Made by a program: the position numbers and the translations under genes
NCBI GenBank assembly: GCA_964594985.1
Contig: CAZQNQ010000001.1
Span: 1-64,000, forward strand
Direction of reading: 5' to 3'
DNA length: 64,000 nucleotides
Source of the DNA: JADLHS01 sp964594985
Lineage (GTDB): Bacteria > Verrucomicrobiota > Verrucomicrobiia > Limisphaerales > JADLHS01
Notes under the pieces: model-generated
Told to the model about the DNA's origin: nothing
The model's database searches: none
Seen by the model: the letters and a program-made list of their open reading frames with translations, nothing else
Shown here: positions 23,975-33,597 of the stretch, one piece after another
Numbering within the stretch: the first letter of the stretch is position 1
How the letters are laid out: each line of letters starts with the position of its first letter

Positions 23975-25918
23975 ATGGACTTTTTCGAGCGTCAGGACAA
24001 AGCCCGCCAGAGCACCAAGCTGCTCGTGTTTTATTTCGCGGTCGCCGTGGCGCTGATTATCGCGAGCGTTTACTTTGCCTCACTGTTCGTATTCCAAGGC
24101 GCGGCAAATTACAAGAACCGGCGCGGCCCCGCGCCGGAGTTCTCGCTCTGGAATCCCCGGATCTTCCTCTTCGCCGCCGGCGGCACGCTGGCCCTCATCG
24201 GCTGCGGCAGCGTGTTCCGCACGATGCAACTCTCCAGCGGCGGCGGAGCCGTGGCGGAATCCATGGGCGGCCGGTTGCTTGATGTTTCCACCAACGATCC
24301 GCACGAACGCAAACTCCTGAATGTCGTCGAGGAAATGGCCATCGCGTCCGGCGTGCCCGTGCCGAAAGTCTATGTGATGGACGAGGAGGAAGGCATCAAC
24401 GCCTTTGCCGCCGGACACAACATCAACGACGCCGCGATCGGCGTGACGCGCGGCTGCATCACCCAACTCAAGCGTGATGAATTGCAGGGCGTGATCGGGC
24501 ACGAGTTCAGCCACATCCTCAACGGCGACATGCGGCTCAACGTGCGGCTGATGGGAATCATCTTCGGCATTCTGTGCCTGGCAGTAATAGGGCGCATCTT
24601 GTTGCGCGTGCGGGGGAGCAGTCGCGATAAGAATCCCCTGCCCTTGCTCGGCATCGTGCTGCTGCTGTTGGGCTGGGTCGGTCTGTTCTTCGGGCGACTG
24701 ATCCAGGCGGCCGTCAGCCGGCAACGCGAATTTCTGGCCGACGCCGCCGCCGTGCAATTCACCCGCAACCCGGACGGACTTTCAGGCGCGTTGAAAAAGA
24801 TCGGCGCCGCTCATCATGGTTCGCGTATTGAGAACGAGCATGCCGCCGAGGCGAGCCACATGTTCTTCGGCAACGCGGCGAAGAGTTCCTTGTTCAATGC
24901 GTTCGCCACGCATCCGCCGCTCGAACAGCGCATCAAAGCCATTGATCCCCACTGGGACGGGACATTTCCGCAATCAGTGTCCGAGGTGGATGACGATGAA
25001 TTAGTCACCAAGAGGCCAACCCGCCGTTCGGCGATGCCGCCCATCATCCCGGGCCTGCCGGGTGCGGCGGGGCTGGCGGGAAGCGCGGCCGTAATCCAAG
25101 CGGACAGCGTCATGCCGAACCTCGGCAACCCCACGCCCCTGCACCTGCGCTACGCTGTCGAACTGCGCGAATCATTGCCTGAAAGTATTCGTGCGGCGGC
25201 ACACCATCCGCAGAGTGCCTGCGCGCTGCTCTATGCGTTGTTGTTGAGCGAGGACGAAGCGCAACGCCACACCCAACTTCAAGGGCTGGCCCAACGCGCA
25301 AGCCAAAGCATTTACGCGCAAACCTTCGCGCTGTGGCCGGAGGTCGCGGCCATCGCCCAACGCACCCGGTTGCCGCTGTTGAATCTGGCCATCCCGGCGC
25401 TCCGGCAATTGCGCGCCGACGAATACCAGCAGTTCGCCGCGACGCTGAACTGGCTGATTGAAAGCGACGACCAGATCGTGTTGTTCGAGTTCGTGCTGCA
25501 AAAGATCATCCGGCGCCAGGTCGAACCGAACTTCTCCGGCGCCCGCCCGCCCGCGACGCAGTATTACACCATCAAACCGCTCGCGCCGGATTGCGCCGTA
25601 ATCCTGTCCGCGCTGGCCTACACCGGTCAGACGGATGCGCAGGACATCGCCCGGGCGTTTCAGGCGGGCGCTCCATACGTCCGGGCATCGGGCCCGGCCC
25701 TGACGTTGCAATCCCGCGAAGCCTGCGGCCTGAATGAAATCAATGATTCACTCGAGCGCTTGGGACTCGCTGCTCCACAAATCAAAAAGAATCTGCTTGA
25801 AGCGTGCGTGCAAGTGGTCGGTTCAGACGGGGTCATCCAAGAGAATGAGGCGGAATTGTTACGCGGGGTCGCGGAGACTCTGGACTGCCCAATGCCGCCA
25901 TTCGTAACCACCGAGTAG
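23975..25918 (+). CDS. M48 family (HtpX-like) membrane metalloprotease with C-terminal extension
   Basis: A 647-residue protein with two N-terminal transmembrane helices (about 15-42 and 62-80), the zinc motif HEFSH at 176-180 with the third ligand in REFLAD (Glu252), and two further helices between them (about 192-240). After the protease domain (to about 320) there is a 300-residue soluble extension that I do not recognise; its last 60 residues (SLERLGLAAP to LRGVAETLDCP) resemble a TerB-like helical domain with an acidic SDGVIQENEAE. It is encoded 93 bp after lemA, probably one operon for envelope protein quality control. ATG start. Confidence 0.88.
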   Translation: MDFFERQDKARQSTKLLVFYFAVAVALIIASVYFASLFVFQGAANYKNRRGPAPEFSLWNPRIFLFAAGGTLALIGCGSVFRTMQLSSGGGAVAESMGGRLLDVSTNDPHERKLLNVVEEMAIASGVPVPKVYVMDEEEGINAFAAGHNINDAAIGVTRGCITQLKRDELQGVIGHEFSHILNGDMRLNVRLMGIIFGILCLAVIGRILLRVRGSSRDKNPLPLLGIVLLLLGWVGLFFGRLIQAAVSRQREFLADAAAVQFTRNPDGLSGALKKIGAAHHGSRIENEHAAEASHMFFGNAAKSSLFNAFATHPPLEQRIKAIDPHWDGTFPQSVSEVDDDELVTKRPTRRSAMPPIIPGLPGAAGLAGSAAVIQADSVMPNLGNPTPLHLRYAVELRESLPESIRAAAHHPQSACALLYALLLSEDEAQRHTQLQGLAQRASQSIYAQTFALWPEVAAIAQRTRLPLLNLAIPALRQLRADEYQQFAATLNWLIESDDQIVLFEFVLQKIIRRQVEPNFSGARPPATQYYTIKPLAPDCAVILSALAYTGQTDAQDIARAFQAGAPYVRASGPALTLQSREACGLNEINDSLERLGLAAPQIKKNLLEACVQVVGSDGVIQENEAELLRGVAETLDCPMPPFVTTE

Positions 25919-26040
25919 CAATTCCCCCTGGCCGAGGCTTCGGTAATCCCCCGGAAGTCGCGTCGGGTTTCATTCCGGTTTCGGCTCCAGCCCACGCGGT
26001 ATAGTTTCTCGCGCATCAATTTTGGATTTTGGAGGTTGCT

Positions 26041-27171
26041 GTGCAGAATCTCGAACCGGTACCTTATCAGAGCATGAAGATACGTTTTTTGACACTGGCA
26101 GGATGTATTCTGACTGCCGGAAACGTGACGTTTTCAGCCGAGACCAAAACCGCCGACAGCAAGTTTTCCCCACCCCCGGACGACGCGATCATCAGCACCA
26201 CCAACGTTGTCGCCGTTCCGGTCATTCATAACACCAATCGCCTCTTCTCCGCCTCGCACCCCAGTCAGCGCGCGGCCTGGCAGCAGCGCTTGACGCTCGG
26301 GCCGGGCGACACGGTGAACATCATGTTGTTCGGCCGGCCCGAGACGGCGCGGCGCGAGATGCCCATCGGCCCGGACGGCCGGCTCACTTTCCTGCAGGCC
26401 GAAGACATCATGGCCAGCGGCCTGACCATTGATGAACTGAGGGCCGCCATGGATAAGGAACTCAACAAGTTTTACCAAGGCGCACGCACGATCATCACGC
26501 CCGAGGTGTGTAACAGCAAAAAGTATTACATGCTCGGCGCCGTGACCCGTCGCGGGGTGTTCACGCTGAACCGTCCGACCAGTATGATCGAGGCCATTGC
26601 GCAGGCGGGCGGCCTGGCCACCGGGATGTTTGAACAGAACACAGTCGAACTCGCCGACCTCTCCCACAGCTTCATGATCCGCGACGGCAAACGCCTCCAG
26701 GTGGATTTTGAGCAACTCTTCCAACGCGGCGACCTGTCTCAGAACCTCGCGCTGGAGCCAAACGATTACATCTTTTTCGCCTCTTCGGCAGCAAACCAGA
26801 TTTTTGTCGTCGGGGCCGTCCGTGGTTCGGGATCAGTCCCCTATACGCCCAATGCCAATATCATCTCTGCCATCACGGCGCGCGGCGGGTTTGCGGATAA
26901 GGCCTATCAAAGCCGCGTGCTGGTGGTGCGCGGCTCCTTGAACAAACCGGAATGTATCATCGTTGATGCGAAAGCGATCCTGGCGGGCGAAAAGCCGAAC
27001 TTCCGGCTGGAACCGAAAGACATCGTGTATGTTTCCCGGCGGCCTTGGGCCCGGATGGAAGAAATCCTGGATACCGCCCTCACGGCCTTCATCCAGTCGG
27101 CGGTCGTGACCTACACCGGCGGTTTGCAACCGCTCATCAAAGAGCCTTGGGATACTCCCAACTACCCTTGA
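26041..27171 (+). CDS. polysaccharide export protein (Wza-like, SLBB) 1
   Basis: About 376 residues. After an N-terminal signal (KIRFLTLAGCILTAG) comes a polysaccharide-export domain (LTLGPGDTVNIMLFGRPE, about 76-93) and SLBB repeats (KKYYMLGAVTRRGVFTLNRP; QIFVVGAVRGSGSVPYTP). Such proteins form the periplasmic/outer-membrane channel for capsule or exopolysaccharide. The GTG at 26041 has GGAGG five bases upstream and is preferred; the ATG at 26074 (MKIRFLT) is an alternative without a ribosome site. It is followed ten bases later by a paralogue. No Wzc kinase or glycosyltransferases are nearby. Confidence 0.87.
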   Translation: MQNLEPVPYQSMKIRFLTLAGCILTAGNVTFSAETKTADSKFSPPPDDAIISTTNVVAVPVIHNTNRLFSASHPSQRAAWQQRLTLGPGDTVNIMLFGRPETARREMPIGPDGRLTFLQAEDIMASGLTIDELRAAMDKELNKFYQGARTIITPEVCNSKKYYMLGAVTRRGVFTLNRPTSMIEAIAQAGGLATGMFEQNTVELADLSHSFMIRDGKRLQVDFEQLFQRGDLSQNLALEPNDYIFFASSAANQIFVVGAVRGSGSVPYTPNANIISAITARGGFADKAYQSRVLVVRGSLNKPECIIVDAKAILAGEKPNFRLEPKDIVYVSRRPWARMEEILDTALTAFIQSAVVTYTGGLQPLIKEPWDTPNYP

Positions 27172-27181
27172 GCCTTTACTC

Positions 27182-28249
27182 ATGAAACTTGTTACTCTTT
27201 TCAGCACGTTTGTGGTCGGGTTGCTGCTCGGAACTGGCTGCCAGATTCCCGACCACAGCAATGCGCCGCGGTTTGAACCCCGCGCCAACGGTGTGTTCTC
27301 CAATTCAGCCGCCGGATTGGCGTTCGACCAGAAGCTGAGCCCGACTTTCCTGGCCCCACCGCAAGACTTGTTCACCCTCGGACCGGGCGACCGGATTCAA
27401 GTGGAGGTCATTGATCAAGCCTTAAGCCGGGCAATCATTACCATTGGCCCGGATGGTAAAATTTACTTCGATCTGCTGCCGGGACTGGATGTATGGGGAC
27501 TCACGATCGCGCAAACCAAGCGGTTATTGGAAAAAGAACTCGAAAAGTACGTGTCCAACGCGCAGGTATCCGTCACGCTGCAGTCGGTCGGCAGCAAACA
27601 TATCTGGATGCTCGGCGCGATGGCCACACCAGGAGTTTACCCGATGGGAAGCCCGCTGACGCTGCTCGAAGCGATGTCCTTGGCCGGGGGCACGCGCCAA
27701 GCTCAAGCCGGAACCACGACCGTGGACATCTCCGATTTGCGCCACGCATTTGTCATCCGCAACGGCACCAATCTGCCCGTGGATTTTGAACGCTTATTGA
27801 ACCAGGGGGATATGTCACAGAACATCTACCTGCAACCCGATGACTTTGTCTATGTCCCGTCGGGGGCGGCCCGGGAAATTTATCTGTTCGGTGCCGTGAT
27901 GGCCCCGCGCGCCATTCCACTGTCCGAAACCCCGACGTTGGTGGCCGCCATCACGTCCGGAGGGGGACCAACCCACGATGCCTATCTGTCTCAAGTGGCC
28001 ATCGTCCGGGGCTCGTTCAGCCAGCCGGCCATCGCTGTGGTTGACTACGAGGCCATCCTTAAAGGCCAGGCCGGAGATATCCCGCTGGAACCGCATGACA
28101 TCGTTTTCGTACCCAATAATCCGTACCGCTACTTGCGAAATTACGTGGATGTGGTGATCAATACCTACCTCTTCTCCGCTGCCGCGCGCGAAGGCTCCGC
28201 CGCATTCGGAGGCTTGGCCCCCACAGTGGGAGTCAGCGTGGGCCAATAG
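27182..28249 (+). CDS. polysaccharide export lipoprotein (Wza-like, SLBB) 2
   Basis: A 355-residue paralogue of the preceding gene with the same order of blocks: FTLGPGDRIQVEVIDQALS (about 62-80), IGPDGKIYFDLLPGLDVWG, then SLBB segments HIWMLGAMATPGVYPMGS and EIYLFGAVMAPRAIP. The N terminus is a lipoprotein signal with lipobox LGTGC (Cys21), as in Wza. ATG start. The tandem pair is evidently co-transcribed. A membrane-facing C-terminal stretch (YLRNYVDVVINTYLFSAAAR) resembles that of the first protein. Confidence 0.9.
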   Translation: MKLVTLFSTFVVGLLLGTGCQIPDHSNAPRFEPRANGVFSNSAAGLAFDQKLSPTFLAPPQDLFTLGPGDRIQVEVIDQALSRAIITIGPDGKIYFDLLPGLDVWGLTIAQTKRLLEKELEKYVSNAQVSVTLQSVGSKHIWMLGAMATPGVYPMGSPLTLLEAMSLAGGTRQAQAGTTTVDISDLRHAFVIRNGTNLPVDFERLLNQGDMSQNIYLQPDDFVYVPSGAAREIYLFGAVMAPRAIPLSETPTLVAAITSGGGPTHDAYLSQVAIVRGSFSQPAIAVVDYEAILKGQAGDIPLEPHDIVFVPNNPYRYLRNYVDVVINTYLFSAAAREGSAAFGGLAPTVGVSVGQ

Positions 28250-28385
28250 TGCTGGTCACGGTTGCCCCTCAACCAGACGGGCCCAGATGCACTGTAGTTA
28301 AAAGTTAAAACAAAGGAGACCGGTGAAGAAATAAGCGCATTGAGACTCGCCAGCGGCGGGCCGGAAAAATTTCCACGCTCACCGC

Positions 28386-28414
28386 TTGACGCTTGTGACC
28401 CTCGACCGCATATT
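28386..28414 (+). promoter_or_regulatory. probable sigma-70 promoter of rpoD
   Basis: TTGACG at 28386-28391, a 17-base spacer and CATATT at 28409-28414, giving a leader of about 40 bases before the rpoD ATG. It is one of the best promoter matches in the window. Confidence 0.5.
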
Positions 28415-28461
28415 CTTCAGCCGTTCCACCAAACAACTAGCGGCGTGCCGTATTAATTCGT

Positions 28462-30297
28462 ATGCGTAAGACGAAGGTTTGTGTTCCCGATGCCAAGGCT
28501 GCATCCCCAAAAGCAATTCGGACCCGCAAGTCGTCTCCTGACACGCCCCGCGAGGCAGCAACTTCTCCATCCGGAAAAAATGGCGCCCACGCCCGCGACG
28601 ACAACGAGACGCAAAATCGCATCGCGCCGCTGACCAGCGCCACTCCTGCCGATATTGCCGAGAAAGTCAAAGAACTCATCCGGCTGGCCCAGGATCAAGG
28701 CCATCTAACTTACTCCGACATCAATGAAGCGCTGCCAGAAAACCTGATTTCCCCTGACGAACTGGACGAGATCTTCACCAAACTGCGCGGGCTGGAGATT
28801 GAAATCATTGATCAAGCGGAAGTGGATCAACCCCGGGAGTCGGCCTCCGCCCCCGAAGAGGATGAAAAGAGCCGGCTGGACGTGCTCGACGATCCGGTGC
28901 GCATGTACCTGAAGCAGATGGGACAAGTCCCGTTGCTGACCCGCGAACAGGAGGTCGAGATTTCCAAACGGATTGAAGAGGCCGAACTGGATCTACAAAA
29001 GACGGTTTACAGTCTTGGCTTCGCGGCCAAGGAGCACCTGGCCATTGCCGACAAACTCACCGCCGAACCACCACGCGAGCGATTTGATCGCGTCGTGCAG
29101 GATCAGAAAGCTGAAAAGCGGGAAACCTACCTGCGCGCCCTGCACAAGACGATGCGTGCGGTCCGCGAATTGGATCAGCAGGTGGATGAGGAATTCCACG
29201 TCTGGCGCACCGCCCCCACCAAGGCCAAGCGGGAGCAGCACCGGGCCGAGTTCACCAAACTGGATCAGAAACTCCAGACGTTTTTCAGCAAGTTCTTCTA
29301 CAAGCAGAAAGTCGTCGAAGAGATGGTCCTGGTGGCCGAAAACATCCACGAAAAAATCCTGGCCAGCCAGCGCTTGATCGCCGAGGAGCAGCGGCACCCT
29401 CGCCCCGCCGATCGCCAGCACATCATCGAGTCCGAAAGTTACAAGATTGCGGCGTTGGAAGATTTCGCCCGTATGACGGCGGAGGACTTCGCGCTCGCCC
29501 ATCAACGGCTCAAACAGGCTTCCGCCCGCGCCAATCAAGCCAAAACGGAAATGATCGAAGCCAATCTCCGGCTGGTCATCTCCATCGCCAAGAAATACAC
29601 CAATCGCGGCATGTCGTTCCTGGATTTGATCCAAGAAGGCAACATGGGCTTGATGAAGGCCGTGGAGAAATTCGAATACCGCCGCGGCTATAAATTCTCC
29701 ACGTATGCGACGTGGTGGATCCGTCAGGCCGTCACCCGCGCCATCGCCGATCAGGCCCGCACCATCCGCATCCCGGTCCACATGATCGAAACGATCAACA
29801 AGTTGATGCGGATGCAGAAGCGGTTGCTTCAGGATTTTGGCCGCGAACCCACGGCCGAAGAGATCGCCGAGGAGATGCAATATCCGGTCGAACGCGTCCG
29901 CGCGGTGCTCAAGATGGCGCAACAGCCCATTTCCCTGCAATCCCCCGTCGGCGACGGCGAGGAAACGAGCATCGGCGATTTCATCGAGGACAAGAACACC
30001 GAGAACCCGATTGACATCACGAGCTTCGCGCTGCTGAAGGATAAATTGACCGATGTACTCTCGAGCTTGAACGAACGCGAACGCAAGGTGCTGGAACTCC
30101 GCTTCGGCATCGGCGACGGCTACGCGCGCACGTTGGAAGAGGTCGGCAAGCAATTCCGCGTCACTCGCGAGCGCATCCGGCAGATCGAGGCCAAGGCGTT
30201 GCGCAAAATGCGGCACCCGACGCGCATCCGCCAGTTACACGGCTTCCTGGAGATCGAGGACATCGAGGGATTGCTCTCCGGCAAAATCCGGCTCTGA
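28462..30297 (+). CDS. rpoD: RNA polymerase primary sigma factor
   Basis: 611 residues with the full primary-sigma layout: a basic, Ser/Pro-rich N-terminal extension of about 60 residues, region 1.1 (about 62-128), region 1.2 (DDPVRMYLKQMGQVPLLTRE), a long non-conserved charged insert (about 180-350), region 2 (NLRLVISIAKKYTNRGMSFL, then FSTYATWWIRQA) which binds the -10 element, region 3, and region 4 with a helix-turn-helix (TLEEVGKQFRVTRERIRQIE) for the -35 element. ATG start. It directs housekeeping transcription. It is a single gene here, without dnaG or rpsU next to it. Confidence 0.97.
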   Translation: MRKTKVCVPDAKAASPKAIRTRKSSPDTPREAATSPSGKNGAHARDDNETQNRIAPLTSATPADIAEKVKELIRLAQDQGHLTYSDINEALPENLISPDELDEIFTKLRGLEIEIIDQAEVDQPRESASAPEEDEKSRLDVLDDPVRMYLKQMGQVPLLTREQEVEISKRIEEAELDLQKTVYSLGFAAKEHLAIADKLTAEPPRERFDRVVQDQKAEKRETYLRALHKTMRAVRELDQQVDEEFHVWRTAPTKAKREQHRAEFTKLDQKLQTFFSKFFYKQKVVEEMVLVAENIHEKILASQRLIAEEQRHPRPADRQHIIESESYKIAALEDFARMTAEDFALAHQRLKQASARANQAKTEMIEANLRLVISIAKKYTNRGMSFLDLIQEGNMGLMKAVEKFEYRRGYKFSTYATWWIRQAVTRAIADQARTIRIPVHMIETINKLMRMQKRLLQDFGREPTAEEIAEEMQYPVERVRAVLKMAQQPISLQSPVGDGEETSIGDFIEDKNTENPIDITSFALLKDKLTDVLSSLNERERKVLELRFGIGDGYARTLEEVGKQFRVTRERIRQIEAKALRKMRHPTRIRQLHGFLEIEDIEGLLSGKIRL

Positions 30298-30379
30298 GCG
30301 TTGTTGCAACGTCCCCGCTGGTCACCACCTGGCCAGACGCCTCTCCCGGTTGCGACCATGACGGCAGCCAGTGCAATTC

Positions 30380-31729
30380 TTACTGGGCTTCCCTGCCAAT
30401 CTTTGGAACCAGCAACTGAATTGCGAGCAGCGAGACCAGATACATTCCCGAGAAATACAGGAACACCGGCAGATAACTCCCCGTGCTCTGCAGCAGATTA
30501 CCGGTGATTTTGTTTACGAAGCCGCCCGTGAAGAAGCACAGGAAGCCACCGAGTCCAACCACCGAACTGATCGCCTCCTTCGGCATCGTGTCGGAGACGA
30601 CGCTGAACAGGTTGGCTGACCACCCTTGATGCGCCGAGCCGGCCAGACCCACGATCAACACCGCGACCCACACCTGCCCCGCATACGGCGCGAGAAAGAC
30701 CGGCACCACCGAGAGCGCACAGATCAGCAGTGAAACTTTCCGCGCGGCATTCAAGCTCCAGCCCTTCGTCAGCAATTTGCCCGCAAGCCAGCCGCCCATC
30801 ACTCCTCCCACCGCCGCGATGGCATAGAAGGCACCGGTCCACCAGCCCATGGCCTGCAAGCTCAGGTTGAAACTCTTCTTCAAGAAATCCGGCAGGAAAA
30901 ACTGGTAAAAGCCCCACGCCGGCCCGGCCAGCATGCTCGCGAAAATATAAGCCCACACCGCGCGATAGCGCAGCAACTTTCCCCACGGCACGGCGGGCAG
31001 CCGCTCCTCCGTCACCGGCTGGCCTTCCTTGATGTAGTGGAGTTCCTCCTTGGACAACTTCTTTTGCCGTTCCGGGGTCTCGTAAACCCACCACCACGCG
31101 GCCACCCAGAAAAACCCCGTCGCGCCCGTGATGTAAAACGTCGCCGGCCAGCCCCAGTTCGTGAACATCCACGGCACGGCGATCGGACATAAAATCGCGC
31201 CGACATTCGAGCCCGCATTGAACAAGCCGGTCGCCATCGCCCGCTCCTTCACTGGAAACCATTCCGCCGTGGCCTTGATCGCGCCGGGAAAGTTTGCCCC
31301 TTCGGTCAATCCCAGCAGAATGCGCGCAAACATGAATCCCGCCGCCGTCATCGGCATCACGAGCGTCATCATGACGAAACTTTTTTCCGTCCACGAGAAC
31401 CACGGGTAGCGCAGGCTGAATTTCTCCTCCATACCGATCAAGGCGACAAGCCCATGCGCGGTCGCCGCCAGACTCCAGGCCAAGACAAACAGCGGCAGCC
31501 CGCGTTTCACCCCGAAGCGATCCATGGAGCGGCCCCCGATGAGGTAGCCAAAGGCGTAAGCGAACGAAAAGGCGGCGGCGATATTCCCGTAATCCACCTC
31601 GCTCCAACCGAGCGCCTCGCTGAGCGGCGCCTTGAGAATCCCGATGACCAGCCGGTCAATGTAATTGATGGCCACCGAGAAAAAAAGCAGCCCGCAGACG
31701 ACCCAACGATAATTTCCCCCGGACTTCAT
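30380..31729 (-). CDS. MFS transporter, hexuronate/anion symporter type
   Basis: A 449-residue, twelve-helix permease of the anion:cation symporter branch of the major facilitator superfamily. Typical marks are VAINYIDRLVIGILKAPL in helix 1, the loop motif GGRSMDRFGVKRG (about 65-77) and RILLGLTEGANFPGAIKATA followed by EWFP, as in ExuT-type hexuronate carriers. Its ATG overlaps the stop of the upstream GH28 gene as ATGA, which strongly suggests that it imports galacturonate or related acids released from pectin. Substrate assignment is by family and context. Confidence 0.9.
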   Translation of the reverse strand: MKSGGNYRWVVCGLLFFSVAINYIDRLVIGILKAPLSEALGWSEVDYGNIAAAFSFAYAFGYLIGGRSMDRFGVKRGLPLFVLAWSLAATAHGLVALIGMEEKFSLRYPWFSWTEKSFVMMTLVMPMTAAGFMFARILLGLTEGANFPGAIKATAEWFPVKERAMATGLFNAGSNVGAILCPIAVPWMFTNWGWPATFYITGATGFFWVAAWWWVYETPERQKKLSKEELHYIKEGQPVTEERLPAVPWGKLLRYRAVWAYIFASMLAGPAWGFYQFFLPDFLKKSFNLSLQAMGWWTGAFYAIAAVGGVMGGWLAGKLLTKGWSLNAARKVSLLICALSVVPVFLAPYAGQVWVAVLIVGLAGSAHQGWSANLFSVVSDTMPKEAISSVVGLGGFLCFFTGGFVNKITGNLLQSTGSYLPVFLYFSGMYLVSLLAIQLLVPKIGREAQ

Positions 31730-33282
31730 TTGAAAATCACTTCCTCCGGTTTGATGTCTGCTCCGACCATGGTTTTCTTCGCCGCCGCACTCAAGTCACA
31801 CGCCTCCAGCGTCACCGCCCGCGAAGTGCGCCCACCAAGTTGCAGAAACAACTCCGTGCCCTTGGGCGCGATGGACTTGGTGATCGTGATGTCCTGGGCA
31901 TCCGTCAGTTTGAACACCGGACCACCGGCGGGTGTGACCTGCACGTTGTCGAACACCAACCCTTTGGCAAAGTTCGCCACGACGCCCTTGGTGGATTTGA
32001 TCGTCAGGTTGACGAACCGGATATTTTCAATGAGCGAATCGGACATGCCTTGAATCAAGATCGCCGTTGGCGCGCCGTCGCCGGTGATGTTCTCGAATTG
32101 CATGTTGCGGAATACCGGCGGAGTCGTCTTGACCAGTTGTTGCCGGTCGGAGCCGTAATCCATGTTCAGGATGACCACCTCGCGTTGCATGTTCTTCACC
32201 TGGAGATTCCGGGCGAAGATGTTTTCCACCACGCCGCCCCGATCCGCGCGCGACTTGATGCGGATGGCGCGATCCGTGCCTTCAAACTCGCAATCCTCCA
32301 TGAACACATTCCGCACACTGCCGGACATTTCACTGCCGATGACCAGCCCGCCATGGCCGCGTTTGCTGAAGCAATTCCGCATGATCACATTCTCCGTTGG
32401 ACGCCCCACCCGCCAGCCGTCCTCGTTGTAGCCGGACTTGAGCACCACGCAATCGTCGCCTGTGTCGAAGATGCAGTTTTCGATCAGCATGTCGCGGCAC
32501 GAGTCGGGATCAATCCCATCATTGTTCGGACCGTCGGTAATGACCTTCACGCCCCGGATGGTCGTGTTCTGGCAGTAGATGGGATGGACCGTCCAGTTCG
32601 GCCCGCTGCCGATGGTGAAATCCTCCAGCAAAATGTTCGTGCAGCCGACGAAGCTCAGGAAGCTCGGGCGGATGGCGTGTTCCGGTTTGCCGAAAACGCG
32701 CTGTTCCACCGGCACGCCCTTCGCCCCCATCTCGAAACCGGCCTTCGTCTCCTTGGTCTTCCAATCCCACCAGCGCCTGGCGTTGCCATTGAGTTTGCCT
32801 TTGCCCGTGACGGCGATGTTGGTGCAATCACGGGCGTAAATGAGCGGCGAATAATTGTAGAGTTCAATCCCACCCACCCGCACCAGCACGACCGGCAGAT
32901 AATCCTCGAACTTGTCGCTGAAAATGACTTCCGCGCCCTCGGCCAGATGCAGATTCACCCCGCTGCGCAAGTGGATCGGCCCGGTGAGATATTTCCCCGG
33001 CGGCACGACGACCCGCCCGCCGCCTGCCTGGCTGGCTGCCGAAATCGCCATTCGAAAAGCCGTGGTGTTGAGCGCCACGCCATCGGCCACCGCGCCGAAT
33101 TTCGTCGCGTCAAAATCGCGGGCCGGGAATTGCGGCGGCACGATGCAGCGCAGGATTTCCGCCTGAGCCGCCCAAGGATCGGGCGTGACCGCATCACGGG
33201 ATTGCGAACTGGCCGCACACCCGCTCACAGCCAACACCAAGCCGACAGCGATGCCGCGCTTCAACTGTTCGAATGGATTCAC
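31726..33282 (-). CDS. glycoside hydrolase family 28 lipoprotein (polygalacturonase-like)
   Basis: 518 residues; exported lipoprotein signal with lipobox VSGC. The parallel beta-helix carries the GH28 set: NDGIDPDS, TGDDCVVLKSG, RGHGGLVIGSE and RIKSRADRGG, which supply the catalytic Asp residues and substrate-binding His/Arg/Lys. It should hydrolyse polygalacturonan or rhamnogalacturonan, probably in exo mode. The GTG at 33282 (reading NPFEQLKRGIAVGLVLAVSG) was chosen because it places the signal peptide at the N terminus; the open frame upstream to 33462 has no family similarity. It is coupled to the hexuronate-type transporter by ATGA. Confidence 0.9.
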   Translation of the reverse strand: MNPFEQLKRGIAVGLVLAVSGCAASSQSRDAVTPDPWAAQAEILRCIVPPQFPARDFDATKFGAVADGVALNTTAFRMAISAASQAGGGRVVVPPGKYLTGPIHLRSGVNLHLAEGAEVIFSDKFEDYLPVVLVRVGGIELYNYSPLIYARDCTNIAVTGKGKLNGNARRWWDWKTKETKAGFEMGAKGVPVEQRVFGKPEHAIRPSFLSFVGCTNILLEDFTIGSGPNWTVHPIYCQNTTIRGVKVITDGPNNDGIDPDSCRDMLIENCIFDTGDDCVVLKSGYNEDGWRVGRPTENVIMRNCFSKRGHGGLVIGSEMSGSVRNVFMEDCEFEGTDRAIRIKSRADRGGVVENIFARNLQVKNMQREVVILNMDYGSDRQQLVKTTPPVFRNMQFENITGDGAPTAILIQGMSDSLIENIRFVNLTIKSTKGVVANFAKGLVFDNVQVTPAGGPVFKLTDAQDITITKSIAPKGTELFLQLGGRTSRAVTLEACDLSAAAKKTMVGADIKPEEVIFK

Positions 33283-33447
33283 GCCCGGATGGTAGGGCCA
33301 AAGCTTGGGCGACAACAGCGGGAGTTTCGGCAAACCACATTTGAATTTGTGCCAGCCGGCGCAAACCAAGATCACGATTGCAACTGGCCTTGCTCCGATT
33401 TGGTGGACAGGGGTGGTGTATAAATGTGTGAGCCGGGGCCGACACAC

Positions 33448-33590
33448 ATGAACACAGCGCAAACCAAAACCAAGACCCAGTACAAATGTTATGCCGAAGC
33501 CTTTAAGCGCTCGGCGGTGGAACCCGGGCGGCTCAGCGGCAAGTGGCGATCGAACCGGGGTTCAACGCGCAGAGTCAATAAGACAACGCC
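33448..33590 (+). pseudogene. remnant of IS3-type transposase orfA
   Basis: Starts MNTAQTKTKTQYKCYAEAFK and RSAVE, the N terminus of an IS3/IS911-family OrfA, then loses frame after LSGK; the continuation VAIEPGFNAQS is found in another frame. Only about 45 codons remain and there are no inverted repeats, so it is dead. It lies in the 315-bp gap between the convergently arranged region of GH18 and the upstream end of GH28. Confidence 0.65.
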
Positions 33591-33597
33591 TGCTCCG

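Noticed and set aside
31840..33423. 527-codon plus-strand frame opposite GH28
   Set aside because: GH28 catalytic motifs are clear on the minus strand; the plus frame is low-information antisense sequence.
33448..33590. Active insertion sequence between GH28 and GH18
   Set aside because: Only a frameshifted orfA start remains, with no orfB and no terminal inverted repeats.
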